A program made the translations under genes and the position numbers. From positions 1 through 64,000 of the forward strand of contig PAKZ01000038.1 of the NCBI GenBank assembly GCA_002706335.1: a stretch of DNA of 64,000 bases, in the 5' to 3' direction. The DNA comes from Ahrensia sp. GTDB lineage: Bacteria > Pseudomonadota > Alphaproteobacteria > Rhizobiales > Rhizobiaceae. The notes under the pieces are model-generated. The model saw nothing but the letters and a program-made list of their open reading frames with translations, was not told where the DNA came from and did not search any database. Numbering within the stretch: the stretch's first letter is position 1; each line of letters starts with the position of its first letter. Positions 27,285 to 34,794 of the stretch are shown here, piece after piece.

Positions 27285-27708
27285 CGTGCGATTTCCGGTC
27301 GTCTTGCGCGCCGTCTGGGCGGCGGAGGAGTTTCTTGTTTGCCTTTGCGAATGCCGATGCGACATCCGAGCAAAGGTCCTGGAAAGGCGCGTCGAGCGCC
27401 TTGGGCGTTGAAACGATCACATAGTCATTTCCAACCGCCATGTCACCCGCGCCTCTCAGCCGCACCGCTTCGCGCAGACGCCGCTTGATCCGGTTGCGTT
27501 TGACCGCGTTGCCGTTCTTCTTCGAAACGGTCAGGCCCAGTCGCGGTTCGTTCTTGTCCTCGCGTTCGACCGCCTCGACAAGCACAAAAGCGCCGCGGAC
27601 CTTCGTTCCACGGCGCACTGCAAGAAATTCGGAGCGTTTACGCAAAACGCCATAGGGTTTGCGCGCGCGAATATCATCCGAGCCGGCATACGGGGCCGGG
27701 TCGTGCAT
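27274..27708 (-). CDS. rnpA: Ribonuclease P protein component
   Basis: The 144-residue basic protein binds RNase P RNA and aids tRNA 5' processing. The RNR motif region KRNRIKRRLREAVR (about residues 68-81) and RLGLTVSKKNGNAV are diagnostic. The N-terminus (about 20 residues before VLRKRSEFLAVRRG) is somewhat longer than in enteric forms, as is usual in alphaproteobacteria. It lies 20 bases after rpmH and overlaps yidC. Confidence 0.94.
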   Translation of the reverse strand: MHDPAPYAGSDDIRARKPYGVLRKRSEFLAVRRGTKVRGAFVLVEAVEREDKNEPRLGLTVSKKNGNAVKRNRIKRRLREAVRLRGAGDMAVGNDYVIVSTPKALDAPFQDLCSDVASAFAKANKKLLRRPDGAQDDRKSHDGK

Positions 27709-27728
27709 CTTCGCGTCTTTAGGCGGGA

Positions 27729-27863
27729 TCAGGCCGAAAGGCGCTTGCGACCGCGGGCGCGGCGTGCAGCGAGCACTTTGCGTCCACCGACCGTCGCCAT
27801 ACGCGAACGGAAACCATGGCGGCGCTTGCGGACCAGTTTGGAAGGCTGGTAGGTGCGTTTCAT
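27729..27863 (-). CDS. rpmH: 50S ribosomal protein L34
   Basis: This 44-residue protein begins [20 protein letters not shown] and ends with [18 protein letters not shown], the full conserved L34 sequence. It opens the rpmH-rnpA-yidC operon on the minus strand. Confidence 0.97.
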   Translation of the reverse strand: MKRTYQPSKLVRKRRHGFRSRMATVGGRKVLAARRARGRKRLSA

Positions 27864-28183
27864 CGTACTTTCCGCCGTAAAGGCGGCCCTAGTCTGAATT
27901 GTCGTGTTGGGAAGCTGATCTCACATGGCGAAGCGCAACATCAATACGCCGCCGGAGACGCGCCCGAGCGTTGCGGGCTTATCCTTCAAACTGCGCGCTA
28001 AGTCAATGCCCGAGGCGTTGTCTCGTGGGCGTTCCGCGCCATCACGCCTCCGTGAGCCGAAAACCGCCCGGGATCACGCTCTCCGGCATCAATGGTTTGT
28101 GAATTGTTCTTTACCGTCAGGAGCGCCAAATGCGGGTCTCGGATGTGCCCGTCGGCGCGTTTCCGGGTAAGAGGATCTTAAGC
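27864..28183. other. Intergenic region upstream of rpmH and the TVP38 gene
   Basis: This 320-base gap separates divergent genes. Several short frames are present, but none has a ribosome site or recognisable sequence. The rpmH promoter should lie in the first 100 bases. I see no RNA gene or clear hairpin. Confidence 0.4.
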
Positions 28184-28945
28184 GTGACAGACGAGACGAT
28201 AGACATGGCAGAAACTGAATCGCCAGCCGGCCGCCCCGGTGCGTGGAAGCGTTTCGTCCCGATCGCGGTCATTCTCGCCGGGCTGGCCTTTGCCTATGCG
28301 ATGGGCTGGCAGCGCTTTTTCTCGCTTTCCTTCCTCGCCGAACGTCGCGAAATGCTGATGGGCTTCGTCGAAGCCAACTACGCCCTGTCAGTCATCGGCT
28401 TCGCCGTCACCTATGCTTTGGCGGTCGCCTTTTCCTTTCCGGCCGCGTCGATCCTGACCATCTTCGCCGGTTTTCTTTTCGGCTGGCTGGTTGGCGGCGT
28501 CGTGGTCGCTTTCGCGGCGACAGCCGGCGCCACGGTGATTTTCCTGGCCGCGCGCAGCGCCTTTGGTGATTTTCTGCGCGAACGTGTCGGCGGCCGCGTT
28601 AAGCGCCTTGCCGACGGCTTTGAGGAAGACGCCTTCTCCTACCTCCTGGTCTTGCGCCTAGCCCCGATTTTCCCCTTCTTCGTGATGAATATCGCGCCGG
28701 CCTTGTTCAACGTGTCGCTGCGAACCTATGTTTCGGCCTCGTTTCTCGGCATTCTTCCGGGCACCTTTGCCTATGCCTATTTGGGTCAGGGTATCGACAG
28801 CGTCCTTCTTGCCGCCAAAGAGGCGGGCGAGGATGTCGGTGTGTCCGATCTTGTGACGACCGAGATCACCTTGGCCTTCCTCGCGCTGGCGGTGGTCGCT
28901 GCCATTCCGCCGGTAATCAAACGTTTTCGCGCCGGGCGCGCTTAA
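28184..28945 (+). CDS. TVP38/TMEM64-family (DedA-like) membrane protein
   Basis: The protein has about 253 residues and six hydrophobic helices. The SNARE-associated/VTT domain is visible: FSFPAASILTIFAGFLFGW, then AATAGATVIFLAARSAFGDF and LRLAPIFPFFVMNIAPALF. VTT proteins are linked to lipid scrambling and membrane homeostasis. I chose the GTG at 28184, preceded by AAGAGG; an ATG at 28205 lacks a ribosome site. It is followed 44 bases later by a MerA-like flavoenzyme. In many bacteria these two occur together or fused, which suggests a joint function. Confidence 0.85.
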   Translation: MTDETIDMAETESPAGRPGAWKRFVPIAVILAGLAFAYAMGWQRFFSLSFLAERREMLMGFVEANYALSVIGFAVTYALAVAFSFPAASILTIFAGFLFGWLVGGVVVAFAATAGATVIFLAARSAFGDFLRERVGGRVKRLADGFEEDAFSYLLVLRLAPIFPFFVMNIAPALFNVSLRTYVSASFLGILPGTFAYAYLGQGIDSVLLAAKEAGEDVGVSDLVTTEITLAFLALAVVAAIPPVIKRFRAGRA

Positions 28946-28989
28946 GACTGTTTCTCGTCACCGATTGGCCGCCCCGACTGGAGATTTCC

Positions 28990-30417
28990 ATGCCTGAAGA
29001 GTTGAAACCCGATATCTGCGTTATTGGCGGTGGTTCGGGCGGACTGACCGTTGCCGCTGCCGCCGCTGCTTTCGGCGTACCGGTCGTTCTGGTGGAAGGC
29101 GGCAAGATGGGGGGCGATTGCCTCAACTATGGCTGTGTACCCTCCAAAGCGCTGCTCGCCGCGGGCAAAACGGCGGCCACGATGCGTCATGCCGAAACCT
29201 TCGGCATTGAATCGGTCGAGCCGAATGTCGATTTTCCGGGCGTCATCGAGCATGTTCGCTCGGTGATCGCGGCCATCGCACCGAATGATTCCGTCGAGCG
29301 GTTCACGGCGATGGGCGTCCGCGTGATCCAGGAATACGGCCGCTTTCTCGATCGCGAGACGCTTGCGGCGGGCGATTTTGTCATCAAGCCGCGCCGCTTC
29401 GTAATCGCGACCGGCTCGTCACCCTTCGTGCCGCCGATCCCCGGCCTCGGCGAGGTTCCCTATTTCACCAACGAAACGATCTTCGAAAACGAAAAGAGGC
29501 CGGACCACCTGATTGTCATCGGCGGCGGGCCCATAGGCATGGAGATGGCGCAGGCGCATCGCCGCCTAGGCTCGAAAGTAGCGGTGATCGAGGGCCAGAG
29601 GGCGCTCGGCAAGGATGACCCGGAACTGACCGCCCTGGTGCTCGACCGGCTTCGCGGCGAGGGGATATCTATCCATGAAGAGGCCAAGGTCGCCGGCGTG
29701 TCGCGCGGCGAAGGCTCCGGGTTTATTGTCCGCTACGAGACCGAGGGGGGCGAAGCCGAGGTAACGGGCTCGCACATCCTCGTCGCCACCGGCCGCAAGC
29801 CCAACCTGGACCGGCTCGACCTCGGCAAGGCCGGCGTGAAGCACGATAAAAAGGGCATCAAGGTCAATCGCGCCCTGCTGACATCGAACCGGAAAATCTA
29901 CGCAATCGGCGACGTCGCCGGCGGTCTGCAATTCACCCATGTCGCCGGCTATCATGGGGCGCTCGTCGTCCAGTCGATCCTGTTTCGCGTTCCCGGCAAG
30001 GAGAATCGCGACATCATCCCCTGGGTAACCTACACGGATCCCGAACTCGCCCATGTCGGCCTCGATGAAAATGCAGCCCGCAAGCGCCATCGCATCATTC
30101 GCGTCCTGCGCTGGCCATATGCAGAAAACGATCGCGCCCAGGCCGAGCGCAAGACGGACGGAATGGTCAAGCTGATCACCGATCGCAAGGGCCGCATTCT
30201 TGGCGCGGACATTGTCGGCGCCGGCGCCGGCGAGATGATCAACATCTTTGCGCTGGCCGTGGCCAAGAAGATGAAGGTTTCGGATCTGCGCGCTTTTGTC
30301 CCGCCCTATCCGACGATGACGGAAATGACCAAACGCGCGGCGACCTCCTTCTCAGCGCCGCTCGCGCGCAAGCCGGTAGTGCGGCGGCTGATCGCTTTCT
30401 TAAGGTCATTCGGCTAG
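28990..30417 (+). CDS. MerA-like FAD-dependent disulfide oxidoreductase
   Basis: The 475-residue flavoenzyme belongs to pyridine nucleotide-disulfide oxidoreductase class I. It has an FAD-binding GGGSGGLTVA motif (about residue 13), the redox CLNYGC pair (about residues 43-48), an NAD(P)-binding GGGPIGMEMAQ (about 179) and the YAIGDVAG FAD motif (about 303). The C-terminal active-site HPTxSE of lipoamide dehydrogenases is replaced by YPTMTEM, as in mercuric reductases, but the MerA C-terminal Cys pair and N-terminal HMA domain are absent. Mercury reduction is therefore unlikely. It probably works with the adjacent TVP38 protein. Confidence 0.85.
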   Translation: MPEELKPDICVIGGGSGGLTVAAAAAAFGVPVVLVEGGKMGGDCLNYGCVPSKALLAAGKTAATMRHAETFGIESVEPNVDFPGVIEHVRSVIAAIAPNDSVERFTAMGVRVIQEYGRFLDRETLAAGDFVIKPRRFVIATGSSPFVPPIPGLGEVPYFTNETIFENEKRPDHLIVIGGGPIGMEMAQAHRRLGSKVAVIEGQRALGKDDPELTALVLDRLRGEGISIHEEAKVAGVSRGEGSGFIVRYETEGGEAEVTGSHILVATGRKPNLDRLDLGKAGVKHDKKGIKVNRALLTSNRKIYAIGDVAGGLQFTHVAGYHGALVVQSILFRVPGKENRDIIPWVTYTDPELAHVGLDENAARKRHRIIRVLRWPYAENDRAQAERKTDGMVKLITDRKGRILGADIVGAGAGEMINIFALAVAKKMKVSDLRAFVPPYPTMTEMTKRAATSFSAPLARKPVVRRLIAFLRSFG

Positions 30418-30429
30418 ACTTCGCCGATC

Positions 30430-31923
30430 ATGACGAAGACCGGTCCAGCGCAAACTCCCGAACGGGTCGAATTCCGGCCCGGCCGGCGACTGTCCGCTAA
30501 GATCCTGCTGCTGACGATCCTGTTCGTCATGATCGCGGAAGTGCTGATCTTCGTCCCGTCGGTCGCCAATTTCCGGATGACATGGCTTGCCGGTAAGGGG
30601 AACACGGCCGCCGCCGCCAGCGTCCTCATCGCATCCGATGCCGACCTCGAACTGCCCCTGAAGGCGCAGGACGACGTCCTGATGGCCACCGGGGCGATGG
30701 CGATCGCTCTGAAGCTCGGCGAGCGCTCCCGCTTTATCCGGCTGAGCGACACGATGCCGGATATCCATTCCGAGGTGAATGTCGCCGAGTTCAGCGCCGT
30801 CAGCGCGATCCGCGACACCTTCGATACGCTGCTCTTCGGCGGCGACCGCTATATTCGCGCCTATGGCCCGATCGGCGACAGCGACAACATGATCGAACTG
30901 ATCCTGCCAGACCAGCCGTTGCGCGCAGCCATGTTGATCTATGCGCGAAACGTCGCCGTCCTCTCGCTGATCATCTCGCTGATCACCGCTAGCCTCGTCT
31001 TCCTGGCGATCAACCGGATCGCCATCCGCCCGATCCGGCGGATGACCGGCGCCATGCTGACCTTCAGGATGATGCCCGAAGACCCCAATGCGATCATCGT
31101 GCCTTCCGGCCGCAACGACGAACTCGGCATCGCCGAACGTGAGCTGGCGTCTATGCAGGGCCAGTTGCAGGAGACGCTGAAGAATCGCAAGAGGCTCGCG
31201 GATCTCGGCCTTGCCGTCTCCAAGATCAACCATGACATGCGCAATATTCTGGCCTCCGCGCAACTGATGTCGGATCGGCTGTCGTCGGTCAGCGATCCGG
31301 CCGTACAGCGCTTTGCGCCGAAGCTGGTGCGCACGCTCGATCGCGCGGTCTCCTATTCTGAAAACGTGCTTTCCTATGGCCGGGCAGGGGAGGCCGCGCC
31401 GAGCCGGCGTCGGGTCAAGCTCGCGCCCATTGTCGGCGATGTCGAGGAGCTGCTTGGCATCGATCCCGCCTCCGGCATCGAATTCTCGGTCAGCATTCCC
31501 GAGGACTTCGAGCTCGATGCCGACAGCGAACAACTGTTTCGCGTCATGATGAATTTGTGTCGCAACTCCGTCGAGGCGATGCGCGCCGACACCGATCCGG
31601 CGACAGTGAAGCGCTTGTCGATCACCGCGGCACGCATGGGCACGACCGCGCTGATCGGCGTCGAAGACACCGGCCCCGGCCTTCCGGCCAAGGCGCGTGA
31701 GAACCTGTTCTCCGCCTTCAGGGGCTCGGCGCGGGCTGGCGGCACCGGTCTCGGACTGGCGATAGCGCAGGAACTTGTCCGCGCTCATGGCGGCACGCTG
31801 GAGCTGCGTGAAGATCGCGGTATCGGCGCCCATTTCGAAATCAGGCTCCCGGATGCGCCCGTGTCGCTGGAGCAGGAGCGCGTCCGTCGCAGCCGCGACC
31901 GCGATGCTTCCGGCGCCTTGTGA
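30430..31923 (+). CDS. Membrane sensor histidine kinase (orphan)
   Basis: The 497-residue kinase has a first helix (AKILLLTILFVMIAEVLIFV, about residues 23-42), a periplasmic domain (about 43-165), a second helix (about 172-195), a HAMP-like linker (NRIAIRPIRRMTGAM), a dimerisation domain with phospho-acceptor His in INHDMRNIL (about residue 269) and an ATPase domain: N-box NLCRNSVEAM, G1 DTGPGLP, G2 GGTGLGLAIAQE. No response regulator is adjacent, so its partner is elsewhere. It starts 12 bases after the flavoenzyme stop, suggesting one transcript. Confidence 0.9.
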   Translation: MTKTGPAQTPERVEFRPGRRLSAKILLLTILFVMIAEVLIFVPSVANFRMTWLAGKGNTAAAASVLIASDADLELPLKAQDDVLMATGAMAIALKLGERSRFIRLSDTMPDIHSEVNVAEFSAVSAIRDTFDTLLFGGDRYIRAYGPIGDSDNMIELILPDQPLRAAMLIYARNVAVLSLIISLITASLVFLAINRIAIRPIRRMTGAMLTFRMMPEDPNAIIVPSGRNDELGIAERELASMQGQLQETLKNRKRLADLGLAVSKINHDMRNILASAQLMSDRLSSVSDPAVQRFAPKLVRTLDRAVSYSENVLSYGRAGEAAPSRRRVKLAPIVGDVEELLGIDPASGIEFSVSIPEDFELDADSEQLFRVMMNLCRNSVEAMRADTDPATVKRLSITAARMGTTALIGVEDTGPGLPAKARENLFSAFRGSARAGGTGLGLAIAQELVRAHGGTLELREDRGIGAHFEIRLPDAPVSLEQERVRRSRDRDASGAL

Positions 31924-32009
31924 TAAGCTACGGGATCGGCAAAAAGGCCGGCCGCCGCCTAACTGTTATTTTTCCGCTCGAAACGGCTTGAAATCCTATC
32001 CGCAACGGA

Positions 32010-33680
32010 CTACGAAGCCGCTTCGATGCGATGGGACGCCGAACCCGGCTCTTTATCCCATCGCACTGCGCGCCCGTAGCTCAGCTGGATAGAGCACCAG
32101 ACTACGAATCTGGGGGTCAGAGGTTCGAATCCTTTCGGGCGCGCCATCTCGCTTTTTCCACTGTAAATCCCCTCTAAAGCCTTGAATGGAAAGGCTAAAG
32201 TGGGAGTTCGAAGTCCCTGATTCCGGCAGTATGCAATAGGCTCCAAAAAGGCCAGTCTGAGCACTGTCTTCTTGCCCAGAATGTCGGAGTTTGCCCATAT
32301 ATTCCAAGGGCTTGAGAGAAACGCCATCGCGAGTTCGAACGACTCCTCAAAGGTATGCTTTGGCTTGCCGTTTTGGGCGAGTTTTTCCTCTGCCAGAACC
32401 TTCTCATGCTCCAGCTTGGAGACGCGCTTCTCATAAGCAGCGATCACAGACTGATTGCCAGATTCGACAATGCGGTCGAGCAGGGCATCGATCTGCTTTT
32501 CGATGTTGGCGATACCGGCGCGCAGCGTCTTCGCGCTCTGCGAAGCCTGTGCAAGGCGCGCATCCCATGCGTCCTTGAACATGGCCTTTACAAGCTTGAA
32601 CAAGCTCTCTGACGGCTCCAGGCGCTGCAACACGTCCTCGAACGCGGTCTCCAGCTCTTCGCGCTTGATCGACTTGCGATAGCTCTCGCATCCCTTCGTC
32701 GCGCAAAGGTAATAGGGATAGACCTTGCCCGTCTGGCTTTTCGACCAACACGCCGTGAGCGGCTTGCCGCAATCTTCGCAGAGAATGAATCCGCGCAGCG
32801 GGAAGTCCGAACTTATGTCTTTGCGCGCAGCCGCTTTCGCATTGCCTTTCAGCCGCGCCTGTATCTTCTCGAAAGTCTCGAAGGATATCAGACCGTCGTG
32901 CTTGCCCTTCATCAGGGCAACGCCCCATGATGGCGCTTCAACATGTCCGGCATAGACAACGCGCGTCAGCATGTCGTTCACACGCTGATTACGGATTTCG
33001 CCGTTCGGCAAATCCTTCGGGAAAGACGGCTGACTCTCTAGAAAGCGTTTTACTTCGACCTGAGTGGCAAAGCGCCCCGAGGCATAGCCTTCGAGCGCTT
33101 CCTGCAAGACCGAAGCATTCGGCTCATCGCGAACAAGAATCTTTCCGTGCCCGCTGACGCGCTCGTAGCGGTAGCCGACCGGAGCCTGAAACACCCAATA
33201 TCCATTTTGCAGACGCGCACGCATGCGGTTCTTCGTCTGCTCGCCGTTCTTCTGACGCTGGTGCTGAGACACCGAAGCCAGCAGGTTCTCGACAAGCTGA
33301 GAGTCGGAATCTTCGCCGAACTCAATGGACGGGCTGACAAGCGTTCCCCCGGCATCGCCGATCTTGAGCCGTAGCTCGTAGTGCGCCATGAGGCTGCGAG
33401 CGAGGCGGCTGATATCATCGATGATGACCGCATGCGGTTCTTTGCGATGCGCCTTGAGGAATGACAGCATAGCCTGCATGCCAGGCCGCGAAGTCAGGCT
33501 TCCCGAGGTATCGTCGCGATAGACCTCGACGACCTCATAGCCCTTATACTTCGCGTACTCGCGGCAGCGGGTTTCCTGGGAGCCAAGACCGTCGCCGCGC
33601 ACCGTTTGCTTGGTGCTCGACACGCGGCAATAAATCACCGCCTTGCTGATCTTGATGTCCTGTTTATCTTGCATATGCAT
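32010..33680 (-). CDS. Large serine recombinase (element integrase)
   Basis: The 556-residue integrase has an N-terminal resolvase domain with the nucleophile in VIYCRVSSTKQT (about residues 15-26) and ISRLARS, then the recombinase domain (about 170-280), a zinc ribbon with CEDCGKPL and CATKGCESY, and a coiled coil (about 375-440). It should catalyse integration and excision via a Ser-DNA intermediate. GGAGGTGAC directly precedes the ATG. The last 45 or so residues are encoded by the antisense of tRNA-Arg and flanking chromosome, so the stop codon is supplied by the host; in the free circle the C-terminus would differ. Confidence 0.92.
   Translation of the reverse strand: MHMQDKQDIKISKAVIYCRVSSTKQTVRGDGLGSQETRCREYAKYKGYEVVEVYRDDTSGSLTSRPGMQAMLSFLKAHRKEPHAVIIDDISRLARSLMAHYELRLKIGDAGGTLVSPSIEFGEDSDSQLVENLLASVSQHQRQKNGEQTKNRMRARLQNGYWVFQAPVGYRYERVSGHGKILVRDEPNASVLQEALEGYASGRFATQVEVKRFLESQPSFPKDLPNGEIRNQRVNDMLTRVVYAGHVEAPSWGVALMKGKHDGLISFETFEKIQARLKGNAKAAARKDISSDFPLRGFILCEDCGKPLTACWSKSQTGKVYPYYLCATKGCESYRKSIKREELETAFEDVLQRLEPSESLFKLVKAMFKDAWDARLAQASQSAKTLRAGIANIEKQIDALLDRIVESGNQSVIAAYEKRVSKLEHEKVLAEEKLAQNGKPKHTFEESFELAMAFLSSPWNIWANSDILGKKTVLRLAFLEPIAYCRNQGLRTPTLAFPFKALEGIYSGKSEMARPKGFEPLTPRFVVWCSIQLSYGRAVRWDKEPGSASHRIEAAS
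32070..32146 (+). tRNA. tRNA-Arg (ACG)
   Basis: This 77-base tRNA has acceptor arms GCGCCCG and CGGGCGC, discriminator G, encoded CCA (32144-32146), a D-arm with GCTC...GAGC, anticodon stem CCAGA/TCTGG with loop CTACGAA (anticodon ACG at 32104-32106) and T-loop TTCGAAT. Its 3' end is the left boundary of the mobile element, and the recombinase gene runs antisense through it. Confidence 0.97.
32141..32150. repeat. Candidate attL core
   Basis: GCGCCATCTC spans the end of the tRNA (GCGCCA) and the first element bases. It differs at one position from GCGCCATTTC at 52141-52150. Serine recombinases need only a 2-bp crossover, so the short match is compatible but weak evidence. Confidence 0.3.
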
Positions 33681-33727
33681 GTCACCTCCAGACCGCTCAA
33701 GGCGCTGGATTCTCTAGTGTTTTTTGT

Positions 33728-34045
33728 TCAATCCAATTCTTCCGATCTTACCCGATCAAAGGCGTCCTTTGGCCGCTGAGAGCAGATTTCGGAATTCTGT
33801 CCACATACTTCTTGGAGTGGGTGAACACCGAAGCCAAACTCGACAAACGACACGACAATCGACCAGATGGCGTTCAGAAATTCTTCCTTCTGCTCATCGG
33901 TGAGGTCGGATTCGTCCAGAAAGGATTGGTACTTTTCAACATCGACCGTAACGATAGGCCGGGCCGATGCATCGAAACGATCCGCAAGCTCGATATCGGT
34001 ATCGATCCCGCTTCCATTTCTTTTGGTTTCCCTATCGTCCAACAT
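33728..34045 (-). CDS. Hypothetical protein upstream of the recombinase
   Basis: The 105-residue acidic protein includes VDVEKYQSFLDESDLTDEQK, then a hydrophobic stretch LNAIWSIVVSFVEFGFGVHPLQEVCG. The second part resembles short ORFs that commonly sit beside site-specific recombinases, where roles as accessory or excision factors have been supposed; this is not shown. It is 47 bases upstream of the integrase on the same strand. Confidence 0.55.
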   Translation of the reverse strand: MLDDRETKRNGSGIDTDIELADRFDASARPIVTVDVEKYQSFLDESDLTDEQKEEFLNAIWSIVVSFVEFGFGVHPLQEVCGQNSEICSQRPKDAFDRVRSEELD

Positions 34046-34126
34046 TTTGGGCCTCTATCTTTAGTATACTACCCTCAGTAGTATTATGACAAATATTGAT
34101 CCTCGGAGATTGGCGGCTACATTGAC

Positions 34127-34438
34127 TTACAGAGGTATGCCGTCATCCATGTCGTGATCTGTTTTCTCGTAATACTCGCTGCGCGAGTACAACTCTTCGA
34201 TCTGCTTCGGCGCTACCCAGCCCATGTCCAGCATGTGCGACAGGAGCGCCACGTTGAGGTAGCCCTCTAATTGCTCTTCGGCGGTCCCGCCGGGATCGGC
34301 CTCAGAGTGGAGGGCTGCCCAGGAGCGGGCGAACTCGTAATCCCGCCGATCCACACGCAGCCTCACGAACACGGTGCAGCCGTCTTTCGAGAACCGCGTG
34401 CTGGAGCGCTGATGCGCGTTGTTCGTTCTTGCGTTCAT
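34127..34438 (-). CDS. Hypothetical protein of mobile elements
   Basis: The 103-residue product has a strand-helix pattern (CTVFVRLRVDRRDYEFARSW), then an acidic helix and a tail with DMDDGIPL. AAGGAG lies 6 bases before the ATG at 34438. It follows the small membrane-protein gene in the traG cluster, so it is probably in the same transcript. I recognise no family. Confidence 0.55.
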   Translation of the reverse strand: MNARTNNAHQRSSTRFSKDGCTVFVRLRVDRRDYEFARSWAALHSEADPGGTAEEQLEGYLNVALLSHMLDMGWVAPKQIEELYSRSEYYEKTDHDMDDGIPL

Positions 34439-34449
34439 CTCACTCTCCT

Positions 34450-34794
34450 TCACACGATCCGTTGCCAGTCGAGCGGCAGCACCGTGATGAGCTGGCAGGT
34501 TTCACCGGAGGCCGGGAACACGACCCGACGCCCCTGGATCCCGTAGTACGCGCAGTAATCGACCGAGCGGCACGGCTGACCGGACCGGGGGCGATAGGTA
34601 CAGGCGTAGTCCCAGCCGACATGCGGCGTTCCGACGAACAGGACGAACGTTGCCGCTCCGGCGAAGGCCAGAACGCGCGGGCGCATGAGCACGACGCGCG
34701 CAAGCCGCAGAGCCTTCCTGACGAGCCGTCGCATCGGCCCTTCGGGCTTGGGCGGCGGATTCTCACCGACGACTTCGATTTCAAATTCACTCAT
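34450..34794 (-). CDS. Small single-pass membrane protein
   Basis: This encodes 114 residues. A basic segment (KPEGPMRRLVRKALRLARVV) precedes a transmembrane helix (LAFAGAATFVLFVG, about 43-56). A periplasmic tail has four Cys (CTYR, CRSVDYCAYYG, ETCQLI) that could form two disulfides. Its start overlaps the coupling-protein stop by 8 bases, indicating co-translation. It could be an accessory to DNA transfer or a surface-exclusion factor. Confidence 0.6.
   Translation of the reverse strand: MSEFEIEVVGENPPPKPEGPMRRLVRKALRLARVVLMRPRVLAFAGAATFVLFVGTPHVGWDYACTYRPRSGQPCRSVDYCAYYGIQGRRVVFPASGETCQLITVLPLDWQRIV

Noticed and set aside
25830-27488. 552-codon plus-strand open frame
   Set aside because: Antisense to yidC, whose sequence is unmistakable; composition is Arg/Asp/Gly-rich as expected for an antisense frame.
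30406-31833. 475-codon minus-strand frame
   Set aside because: Antisense of the histidine kinase, with no recognisable motif.
32053-32307. Short minus-strand frame through the tRNA
   Set aside because: Its C-terminus is merely the antisense translation of tRNA-Arg, a frequent artefact.
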